Below are positions 56,560-64,000 of a stretch of DNA of 64,000 bases, piece by piece. Source of the DNA: Thioalkalivibrio sp. AKL19 (GTDB taxonomy: Bacteria > Pseudomonadota > Gammaproteobacteria > Ectothiorhodospirales > Ectothiorhodospiraceae); assembly GCF_000420165.1 (NCBI RefSeq), contig NZ_ATUK01000012.1, positions 267,871 to 331,870 on the forward strand. The letters are read 5' to 3'. Under the pieces are notes generated by a model, which saw only the letters and a list, made by a program, of their open reading frames with translations, searched no databases and had not been told where the DNA came from. Positions within the stretch are counted from its first letter, which is position 1. The number at the start of each line of letters is the position of its first letter. The translations under genes and the position numbers were made by a program.

Positions 56560-57828
56560 TCAGCGGCGGTTGTAGAAGTCCAGCCCCTTCAGGAGGTTCA
56601 GCGCCTCGCTCAACCCATAGTCGCGCTCGGCCAGGGCCTCGTCATCGTCCCCATCCACGGCCTCCGGCAGGCCATCGCGGCCCATGCGGGCACCGCCATT
56701 TTCACTGTCGGAGCGCTGCACCACGAGCTGTTGCAGACGAATGTCCGGATCGATTCCGTCTTCCTGGATCGAACGGCCCTCGGGGGTAAAGTAACGCGCG
56801 GTGGTCAGCTTGATCCCGGTGTTCTGGGTCAACGGCAGGATGGTCTGCACGGAGCCCTTGCCGAAGGTGTTCTGCCCCATAACCACGGCCCGCCGGTGGT
56901 CCTGCAACGCACCCGCCACGATCTCGGAGGCGGAGGCCGATCCGCGATTGACGAGGATGACCATCGGCGCGCCCTTGAGAACATCCCCCGGCGAGGCCTG
57001 GTAGCGGAACTGCGAATCCTCCAGCCGACCTTCGGTGTAGACGATCAGGCCTTCTTCGAGGAAGGCGTCGGATACGCCCACGGCCCCGTTCAGGATGCCG
57101 CCGGGATTGTTGCGCAAATCCAGCACCAACCCCTTCAGCTCGCCCTGCTCCTGCAGGTCCTCGATCGCCCGCACAAGGTCGCGCGCCGTGCGCTGCTGGA
57201 AGTTGCTGATACGCACGTAGCCGTAGCCGTCCTCGAGGACCTCCGAACGCACGCTCTGCACCTGGATCACGTCACGGGTGATGGTGATCTCCATCGGTCG
57301 GTCCTCACCATCGCGCAGGACGGTGAGGGTGATATCCGAGCCCTTCTCGCCGCGCATCTTGGCGACTGCGTCGGACAGCGACATGCCCTTCACCGACTCG
57401 CCATCCAGGCGGATGATCAGGTCGCCGGCCTCGATGCCCGCGCGGCTGGCCGGGGTGTCGTCGATCGGCGCGATGACCTTGACGAAGCCGTCTTCCATGC
57501 CGACCTCGATGCCCAGACCGCCGAATTCGCCGGAGGTCCCGACCTGCATGTCCTCGAAGTCCTGCTCGTCCAGATAGGCCGAGTGCGGATCCAGGCCGGA
57601 CAGCATCCCCTGGATCGCGTTGTCCAGGAGCTCCTTGTCATCGACCTCGGTGACGTAATTGCGCTTGATGCGCATGTAAACGTCGGTGAAGCGCTGCAGA
57701 TCCTCTACCGGCAGGGCGGACTGCGCGCCATTGTCGCGGTCGGCATACACGGCCACCGAGACACTCAACATGACCCCGACGACCAGTCCGACGATCAGGG
57801 CGTATCCGGTGCGACAAGACTTGCTCAT
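56560..57828 (-). CDS. ctpA: carboxy-terminal processing protease (S41)
   Basis: Periplasmic Tsp/CtpA-type serine protease, 422 residues. One N-terminal helix (~9-29), a PDZ domain (~95-175; GLGIEVGMEDGFVKVIAPIDDTP with GDLIIRLDGE), and the S41 core with LRNNPGGIL, the catalytic serine in GSASASEIVAGAL and lysine in FGKGSVQTILPL. Located downstream of the envC gene on the same strand, a conserved pairing. Confidence 0.95.
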   Translation of the reverse strand: MSKSCRTGYALIVGLVVGVMLSVSVAVYADRDNGAQSALPVEDLQRFTDVYMRIKRNYVTEVDDKELLDNAIQGMLSGLDPHSAYLDEQDFEDMQVGTSGEFGGLGIEVGMEDGFVKVIAPIDDTPASRAGIEAGDLIIRLDGESVKGMSLSDAVAKMRGEKGSDITLTVLRDGEDRPMEITITRDVIQVQSVRSEVLEDGYGYVRISNFQQRTARDLVRAIEDLQEQGELKGLVLDLRNNPGGILNGAVGVSDAFLEEGLIVYTEGRLEDSQFRYQASPGDVLKGAPMVILVNRGSASASEIVAGALQDHRRAVVMGQNTFGKGSVQTILPLTQNTGIKLTTARYFTPEGRSIQEDGIDPDIRLQQLVVQRSDSENGGARMGRDGLPEAVDGDDDEALAERDYGLSEALNLLKGLDFYNRR

Positions 57829-57947
57829 TACCTTTCCTCGTTACATGAGGTGACTAGTTGTGAAGATGGTAGCACCGGCACTGTGACGGGTGCCCGAATG
57901 CACGCCGACGACCGGCCTTTTGCCGGAACGGAGTCACATCCCATCCC

Positions 57948-59129
57948 CTACTGAGAGGGCCACCAGGCCTCAGGGTTCAAAGGCCCGCCGTTGTGACGGA
58001 TCTCGAAGTACAGACCGGGCGCGATCGCCTCGCTGCCCTCGCCGGCCACGGCCAACTGCCCGCCGGCGCCGACCGTCTCGCCTTCGGCCACCAGGATTTC
58101 CTCCACGTTGGAGTAGAGCGTCAGGTAACGCTCGCCGTGATCCACGATCACCAGGAAGCCGTAGCCCTGCATCCAGTCGGCGTAGACCACCCGCCCGTAA
58201 TGCACCGCACGCACGGCTGCGCCGTTCTCCACGTCCAGCACGGCCCCGCGCCAGCGCGAGCGCAGCCGGCTGCCCCGGGAATCATTGAAGCTGCGGATCA
58301 CCCGGCCCTCCGCCGGGCGCGGGAGTTCGCCCTCCAGCTCGGCGAAGGCCACATCCGGGCGCGGGGGGGCCGACTCACCCGGGGCCTCGGCACGTGCCGC
58401 GCTGCGCGCCTCGACCTCCTCGATCACCGCCTCCAGCGTCTCGGCATTGCGTTGTAGCCGTTCCAGTTCCAGGGCCTCGTCCTCGATGGCCGCCTCCAGT
58501 TCCGCCATCGCCTGGCGCTGGCGCGCCTCCTCGCGCTCCAGGTCGGCAACCGCCGCACGGGCCTGCTCTTCCTGCTCCGCCAGCACCGCGCGTTCGCGCG
58601 CCAGGGCCTCGCGCGCCTTCTCCAGGGCCTCGATCCGGTCGCGCAGCACCTCCAGCGCCTGCTCCCGCGCCTCGCGGATGCGCGCGGCGAATGCCGCCTG
58701 GTGACGGTCCGCACCGGACTGCCCGTCGATGCGCCCGGGATGGCGCTCGCGCTGCCACTGGTCGCGCACCAGCCGGGCTGCCGCGCGACGCTCCTCCTCG
58801 AGGCGCTCGCGGGCTGCCGCGACGCGCTCCTCCTGGTCGGCGACAACCGCCTCCTGACGCGAACGGGCCTGGGCCAGCTCGCGCAACTCCCGGCGTGAGG
58901 CCTCGGTCCCGCGGGCGGCATCCGCAAGCAGCCCTTCCAGCTTCTGCAGGGCCACCTGGCGTTCGTCCTGGCTGCGCTCCAGATCCTGGATCGCCTCGCG
59001 GGTCTCGCGCAGCTCCGCCTCCGGCTCCAGGGCCGCGGCCCCGGACGGGAGCAGACAGGCGACCAGGAACACGCACCAGAACGGGGCGCGGAAACCGCAT
59101 GGGTGACTCAAGATTGCGCAGATTCGCAT
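57948..59129 (-). CDS. envC: murein hydrolase activator EnvC
   Basis: Activates cell-separation amidases. The 393-residue protein has a signal peptide (~14-33), a long coiled coil (~38-255, very rich in Glu, Arg and Ala) and a LytM/M23 domain (~280-393). In the LytM fold several zinc ligands are replaced and only IVDHGE and FEIRHNG remain, as expected for a non-catalytic activator. The gene is divergent from the ArsR regulator. Confidence 0.92.
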   Translation of the reverse strand: MRICAILSHPCGFRAPFWCVFLVACLLPSGAAALEPEAELRETREAIQDLERSQDERQVALQKLEGLLADAARGTEASRRELRELAQARSRQEAVVADQEERVAAARERLEEERRAAARLVRDQWQRERHPGRIDGQSGADRHQAAFAARIREAREQALEVLRDRIEALEKAREALARERAVLAEQEEQARAAVADLEREEARQRQAMAELEAAIEDEALELERLQRNAETLEAVIEEVEARSAARAEAPGESAPPRPDVAFAELEGELPRPAEGRVIRSFNDSRGSRLRSRWRGAVLDVENGAAVRAVHYGRVVYADWMQGYGFLVIVDHGERYLTLYSNVEEILVAEGETVGAGGQLAVAGEGSEAIAPGLYFEIRHNGGPLNPEAWWPSQ

Positions 59130-59150
59130 ATCGGGGTACGTTTAGGTTCT

Positions 59151-59156
59151 TATATT
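59151..59156 (+). promoter_or_regulatory. -10 element upstream of the ArsR gene
   Basis: TATATT lies about 50 bases before the GTG start, inside an AT-richer stretch between envC and the regulator. The -35 is poor. An autoregulatory ArsR operator would lie here and could also affect envC. Confidence 0.4.
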
Positions 59157-59202
59157 CTGACCCGGTTGCGAGGATTCCCCTCGCTCGCAAGAGAGGTGTG
59201 CC

Positions 59203-59538
59203 GTGAGCAACGAAACGGTTGAAGACGATCTGTACGTCGAAGACGGCCTGATGTCCCAGGACGAGGACATCGAGCGTGCCTCGCGCTCGCTCAAGGCCAT
59301 GTCCCACCCGCTGCGTCTGAAGATTCTCTGCATTCTCGGCGATCGCGAAATCAGCGTACAGGAAATCGTCGATCAGGTCGGGACGTCCCAGAGCAACATC
59401 TCGCAGCACCTGGGCATCCTGCGCGACAAGGGCATTCTCGCCACGCGCAAGGACGCCAACCGGGTCTACTACCGGGTGGGGGACTCCCGGACCCTGCGCC
59501 TGATCGGTATGATGCAGGACGTTTTCTGCAGTTCCTGA
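59203..59538 (+). CDS. ArsR-family transcriptional regulator
   Basis: A 111-residue winged-helix repressor. SLKAMSHPLRLKILCILG, EIVDQVGTSQSNISQHLGILRDKGIL and the wing RKDANRVYYRVGD are typical. No metal-binding CxC pair is present in the recognition helix; the only cysteines are C44 and one near the C-terminus, so arsenic sensing is unlikely. Start is a GTG at 59203. It precedes a membrane rhodanese and a glutaredoxin, suggesting thiol or persulfide sensing, which is an inference. Confidence 0.9.
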   Translation: MSNETVEDDLYVEDGLMSQDEDIERASRSLKAMSHPLRLKILCILGDREISVQEIVDQVGTSQSNISQHLGILRDKGILATRKDANRVYYRVGDSRTLRLIGMMQDVFCSS

Positions 59539-59566
59539 CAATCACCCCTCCGATCCGGTCTCCCGA

Positions 59567-59995
59567 ATGCTTGAACGCCTGCCCGAATTTCTCGCCAATC
59601 ACCCCATCCTGACCGGCGCCCTGCTGGCGGTGATCGGGATGATCCTGTTCGTCGAGCTGCGGCGCCTGAACCGCAAGTACCGCTCGCTCTCCCCCGCCGA
59701 GGCGGTGCGCGTAATCAACCAGGACGACGCCCTGGTGCTGGACGTACGCGAGGACAGCGAGGTCGCCGCAGGGCGCATCGGCGGTGCCAAGCACATTCCG
59801 CTCGGCAGCCTGAAAAAGCGCATGGGCGACATCGAGAAATACAAGGACAAGCCGGTGGTGGTGTACTGCCGCAGCGGCAACCGATCGGCCAGCGCCGCCC
59901 AGCAGCTCACGGCGGCCGGGTTCCAGGACGTGGTCAACCTGCAGGGCGGCATCCAGGCCTGGCAATCGGCCAACATGCCCATCAAGAAGAAGTAA
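59567..59995 (+). CDS. membrane-anchored rhodanese (YibN type)
   Basis: A 142-residue sulfurtransferase with one N-terminal helix (~14-32) and a single rhodanese domain bearing the active-site loop YCRSGNRSASAA. The domain faces the cytoplasm if the usual topology holds. Its stop and the next ATG overlap as TAATG, so the glutaredoxin is translationally coupled. Conserved beside grx and secB. Confidence 0.94.
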   Translation: MLERLPEFLANHPILTGALLAVIGMILFVELRRLNRKYRSLSPAEAVRVINQDDALVLDVREDSEVAAGRIGGAKHIPLGSLKKRMGDIEKYKDKPVVVYCRSGNRSASAAQQLTAAGFQDVVNLQGGIQAWQSANMPIKKK

Positions 59996-60285
59996 TGCAG
60001 TTCGAGGTCTACTCCAGCGGGCGCTGCCCGTTCTGCCTGCTCGCCCGGCGCCTTCTCAACCAGCGCGGCTACCCGTTCGCGGAGTACGCCGTCGACCGCG
60101 AACCGGGCCTGCGCGCCGAGATGGAACAACGCGCCGACGGTCGCACCTCGGTCCCGCAGATCTTCCTCGGCGAGACCCACATCGGCGGCTTCGATGAACT
60201 GCAGGCGATGGACGCCAGCGGCGAACTGGCGCGTGTGGTCAGCGACGCCGGAGTCGAGCCGAAGGCCGACCACACCCCGGGATAA
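59995..60285 (+). CDS. grxC: glutaredoxin 3
   Basis: A 96-residue dithiol glutaredoxin with CPFC at 11-14, TSVPQIFLGETHIGGFDE forming the glutathione-binding cis-proline and GG region. Reduces protein disulfides with glutathione. Start overlaps the rhodanese stop by one base. Confidence 0.95.
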   Translation: MQFEVYSSGRCPFCLLARRLLNQRGYPFAEYAVDREPGLRAEMEQRADGRTSVPQIFLGETHIGGFDELQAMDASGELARVVSDAGVEPKADHTPG

Positions 60286-60390
60286 CCGGCGGCGCGCGCC
60301 ACTCCGGCCCCCGGCGCCACATAGCGCCCGCACGGCACCTGCCCATCCCCCTTACAATGCTTCGATTCAAGACGACTGCGAGACAACACC

Positions 60391-60915
60391 ATGGCTGAAG
60401 AAAACTCCCCGAACAGCGGCAACGGCGCGGCCCAGGGCGAACAGAACGATCGCCCCGACTTCTCCATCCAGAAGGTCTTCATCAAGGATCTCTCGTTCGA
60501 GGCCCCGGATTCCCCCGAGGTATTCATGCGCGAATGGAAGGGCGAGACCAACATCCAGCTGAACACCAACGCGCGCCCGATCGACGAGGCGGCCGGGGCC
60601 TTCGAGGTGGAACTGGGCCTCACCGTGACCACCGAATCCGACGGCAAGACCGCCTACCTGGTGGAGATCAAGCAGGCGGGCGTGTTCATCGTGCGGAACT
60701 TCCCCGAGGACCAGCGCAACCACCTCCTCGGCGCCTACTGCCCGAACGTGCTGTTCCCGTTCGCCCGCGAGACCGTCGCCGATCTGGTGCTGAAGGGCGG
60801 GTTCCCGCAGCTGCTGCTGCAGCCGGTCAACTTCGAATCCCTGTACGCCCAGCACCTGCAGGAGCAGAAGCAGCAGGCCGGCGGCGAACAGGCCGCACCC
60901 AGCCAGCAGGCCTGA
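60391..60915 (+). CDS. secB: protein-export chaperone SecB
   Basis: Tetrameric chaperone that keeps preproteins unfolded for SecA, 174 residues. PDFSIQKVFIKDLSFEAPDSP and the block HLLGAYCPNVLFPFARE are diagnostic. Short Gln-rich tail. A possible -10, TACAAT, lies at 60354-60359. The MITE-like element begins 9 bases after the stop. Confidence 0.97.
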   Translation: MAEENSPNSGNGAAQGEQNDRPDFSIQKVFIKDLSFEAPDSPEVFMREWKGETNIQLNTNARPIDEAAGAFEVELGLTVTTESDGKTAYLVEIKQAGVFIVRNFPEDQRNHLLGAYCPNVLFPFARETVADLVLKGGFPQLLLQPVNFESLYAQHLQEQKQQAGGEQAAPSQQA

Positions 60916-60924
60916 CGCGAGGCG

Positions 60925-61235
60925 CCGAGGGAAACACTGATTCATGTACACACTCGCGTTGGTACTCCAGGTTTTCCGAGACAAGGCGCGTCGCGCAGCG
61001 GGTAGTGGTTCTACCCGCAAGCGACGCAACGCAGGATCGGGGAACCTGGGGTGCCATTCCCACAAATCCATAAACGAAGGGGCTCGGCCGCCCGTTGTTG
61101 ACCAAAACGGGCGTGGGAACGGCGTTGCGGTTCCCTTGTGCAGAATGACTGCACGGCAGTCACCGCGCCTTGTTCGCACGCAAAAGCAGCTCGAACGCGA
61201 GCGCGAGCGTGTACATGAATCAGTGTTTCCCTAGG
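60925..61235. mobile_element. MITE-like non-autonomous element
   Basis: About 310 bases flanked by inverted ends: 60929-60958 and 61202-61231 match at 29 of 30 positions (GGGAAACACTGATTCATG... inward). The inside holds hairpins (for example GCGGGTAG/CTACCCGC) and an inverted pair beginning CCAGGTT near 60966 and ending AACCTGG near 61050, but no credible gene. No target-site duplication is obvious. It occupies the whole secB-gpsA spacer, and its right end abuts the gpsA start codon. Confidence 0.75.
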
Positions 61236-62228
61236 ATGCGCATCGCGGTCCTCGGAGGTGGCTGCTGGGGCACGGCGCTGGCGCTGCATGCGGCCCGCCT
61301 GCATGGCGACGTTGCCCTGTGGGTGCGCGATGACGGCACCGCCGCGCGGCTGGAACACGAGCGCGAGAACGCCCGCTACCTGCCGGGCGAACGCTTCCCT
61401 GACAGCCTGCGCGTCACCGCCGACCCCGCGAGCGTCGATGACCGCGATCTGGTTCTGCTCGCGGTCCCCTCCGGTGCCTTCCGCGAGACCCTGCGCTGGC
61501 TCGCCCCGCGGCTTGGGCGCGAGCAGGTGGTGGCCTGGGCCACCAAGGGCCTGGAGACCGCCACCGGTGCCTGGCTGCACGAGATCGCGGAGCAGGAACT
61601 GGGACCGGAGCGCCCGCCGGCCCTGATCTCCGGCCCCTCGTTCGCCGCCGAAGTCGCGCAGGAACAGCCGACGGCGTTGTCCGTCGCTTCCAGCGACGAG
61701 GGCCACATGGACTGCCTGGTCGAAGCCCTGCACGGGCGTTCACTGCGCCTGTATCGCAACACCGACGTCATCGGTGTGGAACTGGGCGGGGCACTGAAAA
61801 ACGTGCTCGCGGTGGCCACCGGAATCGCCGATGGTGCGGGTTTCGGTGCCAACGCACGCGCCGCCCTGATGACCCGCGGGCTGGCGGAAATCCAGCGCTT
61901 CGGCGCGGCGGTCGGCGCCCGTCCGACCACCCTCACCGGCCTTTCCGGGCTGGGGGACATGATCCTCACCTGCACCGACAACCAGTCGCGCAATCGGCGC
62001 CTGGGCCGGATGCTGGGCGAGGGGCTGGACCTCGAAACCGCGCGCGCGCGGGTGGGGCAGTCGGTGGAGGGCGTGGAGACCGCCCGGGTCGCCGTCGCGC
62101 GGGCCCGTGCACTGGAGGTCGAAATGCCGATCTGCGCCGAGGTCCACGCGGTGCTCTACCAAGGCCGCCCGGTCCGCGAGACCGTACGCCGTCTGCTGGA
62201 GCGCGATCCCACCCGCGAAGAGGACTGA
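61236..62228 (+). CDS. gpsA: glycerol-3-phosphate dehydrogenase [NAD(P)+]
   Basis: Makes sn-glycerol-3-phosphate for phospholipids. The 330-residue protein has the dinucleotide fold GGGCWGTALALH, the ATKGLE motif, the catalytic lysine in GGALKNVLAVATG, and GLGDMILTCT. The ATG at 61236 is the start of the fold and lies a few bases after the MITE end; no good Shine-Dalgarno precedes it, so expression may depend on the element. Upstream frame residues belong to the repeat. Confidence 0.95.
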   Translation: MRIAVLGGGCWGTALALHAARLHGDVALWVRDDGTAARLEHERENARYLPGERFPDSLRVTADPASVDDRDLVLLAVPSGAFRETLRWLAPRLGREQVVAWATKGLETATGAWLHEIAEQELGPERPPALISGPSFAAEVAQEQPTALSVASSDEGHMDCLVEALHGRSLRLYRNTDVIGVELGGALKNVLAVATGIADGAGFGANARAALMTRGLAEIQRFGAAVGARPTTLTGLSGLGDMILTCTDNQSRNRRLGRMLGEGLDLETARARVGQSVEGVETARVAVARARALEVEMPICAEVHAVLYQGRPVRETVRRLLERDPTREED

Positions 62229-62400
62229 GCCCCCGGGGATTGTCGCCCCGGGCCGCGCCCACGGGAGAACGGCGCTCCCCACGCGGATCCGCGTGCAGGA
62301 CCCGCAACCCCCGAAAACCCACGCGCGGCACCCGCACAATCGCCCGGCATCACCGGATGCCGCTACCGTGGGCCCATACGCGAACGCAACGGAGACAGGG

Positions 62401-62979
62401 ATGAGCAAGGCCTGGAAGGAGCTGGACCTGGAAGGCGGCGGACTGCAGTCCGTCAACGCCAGACTCGCCCGCGAGATGCGCACCCGACCCGCGGCCTACG
62501 CCGCCTGGGTCCTGTTCCCGCTGGGGCTGCACCGCTTCTACCTGCGCGAGCCCCTGGGGGGCGCCGGCTTTCTGCTGCTCGGTGCGGCCACCCTCGCCTC
62601 CGTTCTTTTCGCGCCGGCCTCTTGGTGGCTCGTGCCGCTGGGCATCGGCGTGCTATGGGCGCTGGTCGACCTGTGGTGGATCGACCGCCGGGTCACCGAC
62701 TACAACAAGGAACTGCGCAAGCAGGTCTTCCTGCGCAAGGGCCACAAACCACCGCAGGATTATCGCGGACGCTACACCAGCGATGAGGATGCCCGCCGCG
62801 AACTGGACGAATACCGGCAGATCAAGGAAGCCGAAAAGCCCGGCCAGTCCGGGCTGGCCGGGGCCAACGACCGGGACCGCGACGCGGGGGGCAAGCGGCG
62901 CATGCCCAGCTTCAACGAGCAGGAGGCCATGCTGCGCCAGATGCGCAAGGACCGCAACGAAGGCGACGACAAAGGCTGA
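62401..62979 (+). CDS. TM2-domain protein with charged C-terminal tail
   Basis: A 192-residue protein. Residues ~30-100 form a TM2 domain: two hydrophobic stretches around LFPLGLHRFYLREPLGGAGF, ending in ALVDLWWIDRRV. The C-terminal ~90 residues are hydrophilic and charged. Function unknown. GAGACAGGG precedes the ATG at 62401. Confidence 0.85.
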   Translation: MSKAWKELDLEGGGLQSVNARLAREMRTRPAAYAAWVLFPLGLHRFYLREPLGGAGFLLLGAATLASVLFAPASWWLVPLGIGVLWALVDLWWIDRRVTDYNKELRKQVFLRKGHKPPQDYRGRYTSDEDARRELDEYRQIKEAEKPGQSGLAGANDRDRDAGGKRRMPSFNEQEAMLRQMRKDRNEGDDKG

Positions 62980-63041
62980 CCGCCGAACCCGGCGGGCCGC
63001 CCGGTTCTCCCAGCCGATCGGCGACCCGCCAGCGCTCCCGG

Positions 63042-63326
63042 TCAGTTGTCGCCGGGGCGCCACACGCCGCTGGCTTCCTGCGGCGGTGGGGCGGCCTGCT
63101 TGCGGCTCTCGACGTCCACGAACACCGACTCGGTGAACTCGGACAGCTGCTTCAGGTATTCCTTGCGCTCGTTCACCGACTCGGGCATCTGCGCCACCAT
63201 GAACCCGGTAATCGCACTCAGATACTGCACGGCCACGATGGGCTGCTGCGCCTTCGGATCCACCTCGGTCAGCACATCCTGGACCTTCTGGATCAGTTCG
63301 CCGGACAACTGCAGGGTATCGCTCAT
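63042..63326 (-). CDS. small conserved-looking protein of unknown function
   Basis: A 94-residue soluble helical protein (LQLSGELIQKVQDVLTEVD, ITGFMVAQMPESVNERKEYL). No motif or signal is recognised. Codon use agrees with neighbours and the frame is closed by a normal stop. It converges with the TM2 gene. Confidence 0.65.
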   Translation of the reverse strand: MSDTLQLSGELIQKVQDVLTEVDPKAQQPIVAVQYLSAITGFMVAQMPESVNERKEYLKQLSEFTESVFVDVESRKQAAPPPQEASGVWRPGDN

Positions 63327-63458
63327 GGGGTTCCTCTCGCGGTTCGTAAACTAGTCGCACACAGGCTACGGCATGCCCCGCCACCCCGAAAGTGGACGCA
63401 AGATGCGCGGGCCTTTCCTGCTGCTCACCACCAAGCGCCCGAAAAACCAAAGAGCATT

Positions 63459-63484
63459 GACAGGAAGATGGGAAGGTCGGAAGG
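63459..63484 (+). repeat. dispersed repeat, single arm
   Basis: GACAGGAAGATGGGAAGGTC... matches the left arm of the inverted repeat at 55852-55877 with three or four changes. The inverted second arm is missing; the IS3-type element begins about 30 bases further on, so it may have been displaced by the insertion. Confidence 0.6.
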
Positions 63485-63514
63485 ATTTCTTTGGATGAAG
63501 GTGCATTGGATGCA

Positions 63515-64000
63515 TGTAGTGGTCAAGCGATTTCGGACACCTCGATAGGAGGTTCGGCTGTCCATTTTCGCTCGTAGGCGTTGGGCGACAGGTAGCCCAA
63601 GGTCGAGTGCATTCGGCGCTCGTTGTAGAAGCCGACGATGTAGTCGGTGATGTCCCGGGTGGCCTCGACATGGTTGGCGTAGTCCCGCCGCCAGACCCGC
63701 TCCATCTTCAGGTTCAGGAAGAAGCGTTCGGCCACCGCATTGTCCCAGCAGTTACCCCGCCGGCTCATGCTGGCCCGGGCGCCGTGCTGCGCCAGCACAC
63801 GCCGCCAGGCGTCGCTGGTGTACTGACAGCCCTGGTCGGAGTGGACCAGCAGACCGGGCTCGGGTTGCCGGCTCTGCAGCGCCATGCGTAGCGCACTGCA
63901 GGCCAACTCGGCATCCAGCCTTCGGCTCATGGACCAGCCCACCACCTTGCGGTTGAACAGGTCCAGCACCGCCGCCAGATACGTCCAGCCGGTGCGGGTC
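63515..64000 (-). mobile_element. IS3-family insertion sequence, right part beyond the window
   Basis: From about 63515 (TGTAGTGGTCAAG, a plausible terminal inverted repeat) the sequence is occupied by the 3' end of a transposase gene and continues past 64000. The other end and any target duplication are outside the window. Confidence 0.8.
63523..64000 (-). CDS. IS3-family transposase OrfB, C-terminal part
   Basis: The visible ~158 residues are the rve/DDE integrase core. TGWTYLAAVLDLFNRKVVGW opens the visible region, HSDQGCQYTS contains the second catalytic aspartate, and NAVAERFFLNLKMERV contains the glutamate. YNERRMHSTLGYLSPNAYE is the usual C-terminal motif. The N-terminal part and OrfA lie beyond the right edge, so intactness cannot be judged. 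Confidence 0.92.
   Translation of the reverse strand, partial: TRTGWTYLAAVLDLFNRKVVGWSMSRRLDAELACSALRMALQSRQPEPGLLVHSDQGCQYTSDAWRRVLAQHGARASMSRRGNCWDNAVAERFFLNLKMERVWRRDYANHVEATRDITDYIVGFYNERRMHSTLGYLSPNAYERKWTAEPPIEVSEIA

Overview
The window is 64 kb of GC-rich, densely coded gammaproteobacterial chromosome. Gene families and gene order (mrdA-rodA-mltB-rlpA-dacA, lptD-surA-pdxA-rsmA-apaG-apaH, rplM-rpsI, envC/ctpA, rhodanese-grx-secB-gpsA, ridA-recG) are those of a Gram-negative gammaproteobacterium. A persulfide-dioxygenase-like enzyme, several rhodanese domains and three metallo-beta-lactamase-fold hydrolases would suit a sulfur-oxidising member of the Ectothiorhodospiraceae such as Thioalkalivibrio. 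That placement is an inference from gene content and was not tested.

Layout. 1-6.3 kb: a cut ferredoxin-NADP reductase, mazG, a persulfide dioxygenase, a BolA protein, two linked unknown genes and two tandem HDOD signalling proteins. 6.4-17 kb: lipA facing a long minus-strand envelope operon (mrdA-rodA-mltB-rlpA-dacA-aminotransferase-ybeD-lipB), with many genes joined by 4-base ATGA overlaps. 17-25.8 kb: plus-strand adk, lptD, surA, pdxA, rsmA, glk, apaG, apaH. 26.7-35.4 kb: ilvA, rpiA, a secreted tandem rhodanese, a giant FAD/iron-sulfur dehydrogenase and an MBL hydrolase. 35.7-37.1 kb: a tRNA-Gln(CUG) with two broken relatives, then rplM-rpsI. 37.3-41.2 kb: a secreted DUF4168 protein, an NtrC-type two-component pair and a candidate small RNA. 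41.4-53.1 kb: MBL hydrolase, htpX, parC, cardiolipin synthase, two cyclic-di-GMP enzymes and small membrane or unknown proteins. 53.3-63.3 kb: ridA-recG, a DJ-1 protein, ctpA, envC, an ArsR-rhodanese-glutaredoxin group, secB, gpsA and a TM2-domain protein. The right edge is cut inside an IS3-family element.

The protein genes are mostly conventional; the unusual content lies between them. (1) Two ~760-bp structured repeats lie in opposite orientation at 7.5-8.25 kb and 25.9-26.6 kb and bracket the envelope/lptD block. Each is built of two inward-facing half-units whose outer stems differ in sequence but stay complementary. (2) Two tRNA-Gln 3' ends are interrupted near the T-loop by GC-rich palindromic inserts, beside the intact tRNA and a 48-bp perfect palindrome. 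(3) A well-formed sigma-54 promoter, with an upstream palindrome, precedes the DUF4168 gene just downstream of the NtrC-type regulator. (4) A short transcript unit with C-rich, anti-Shine-Dalgarno-like single strands and a strong terminator lies upstream of the sensor kinase. (5) A ~310-bp MITE-like element with 30-bp inverted ends lies between secB and gpsA, and a solo end lies upstream of ridA. (6) A small dispersed inverted repeat recurs next to the IS3 element.

No CRISPR array, rRNA operon, prophage or plasmid origin was seen.
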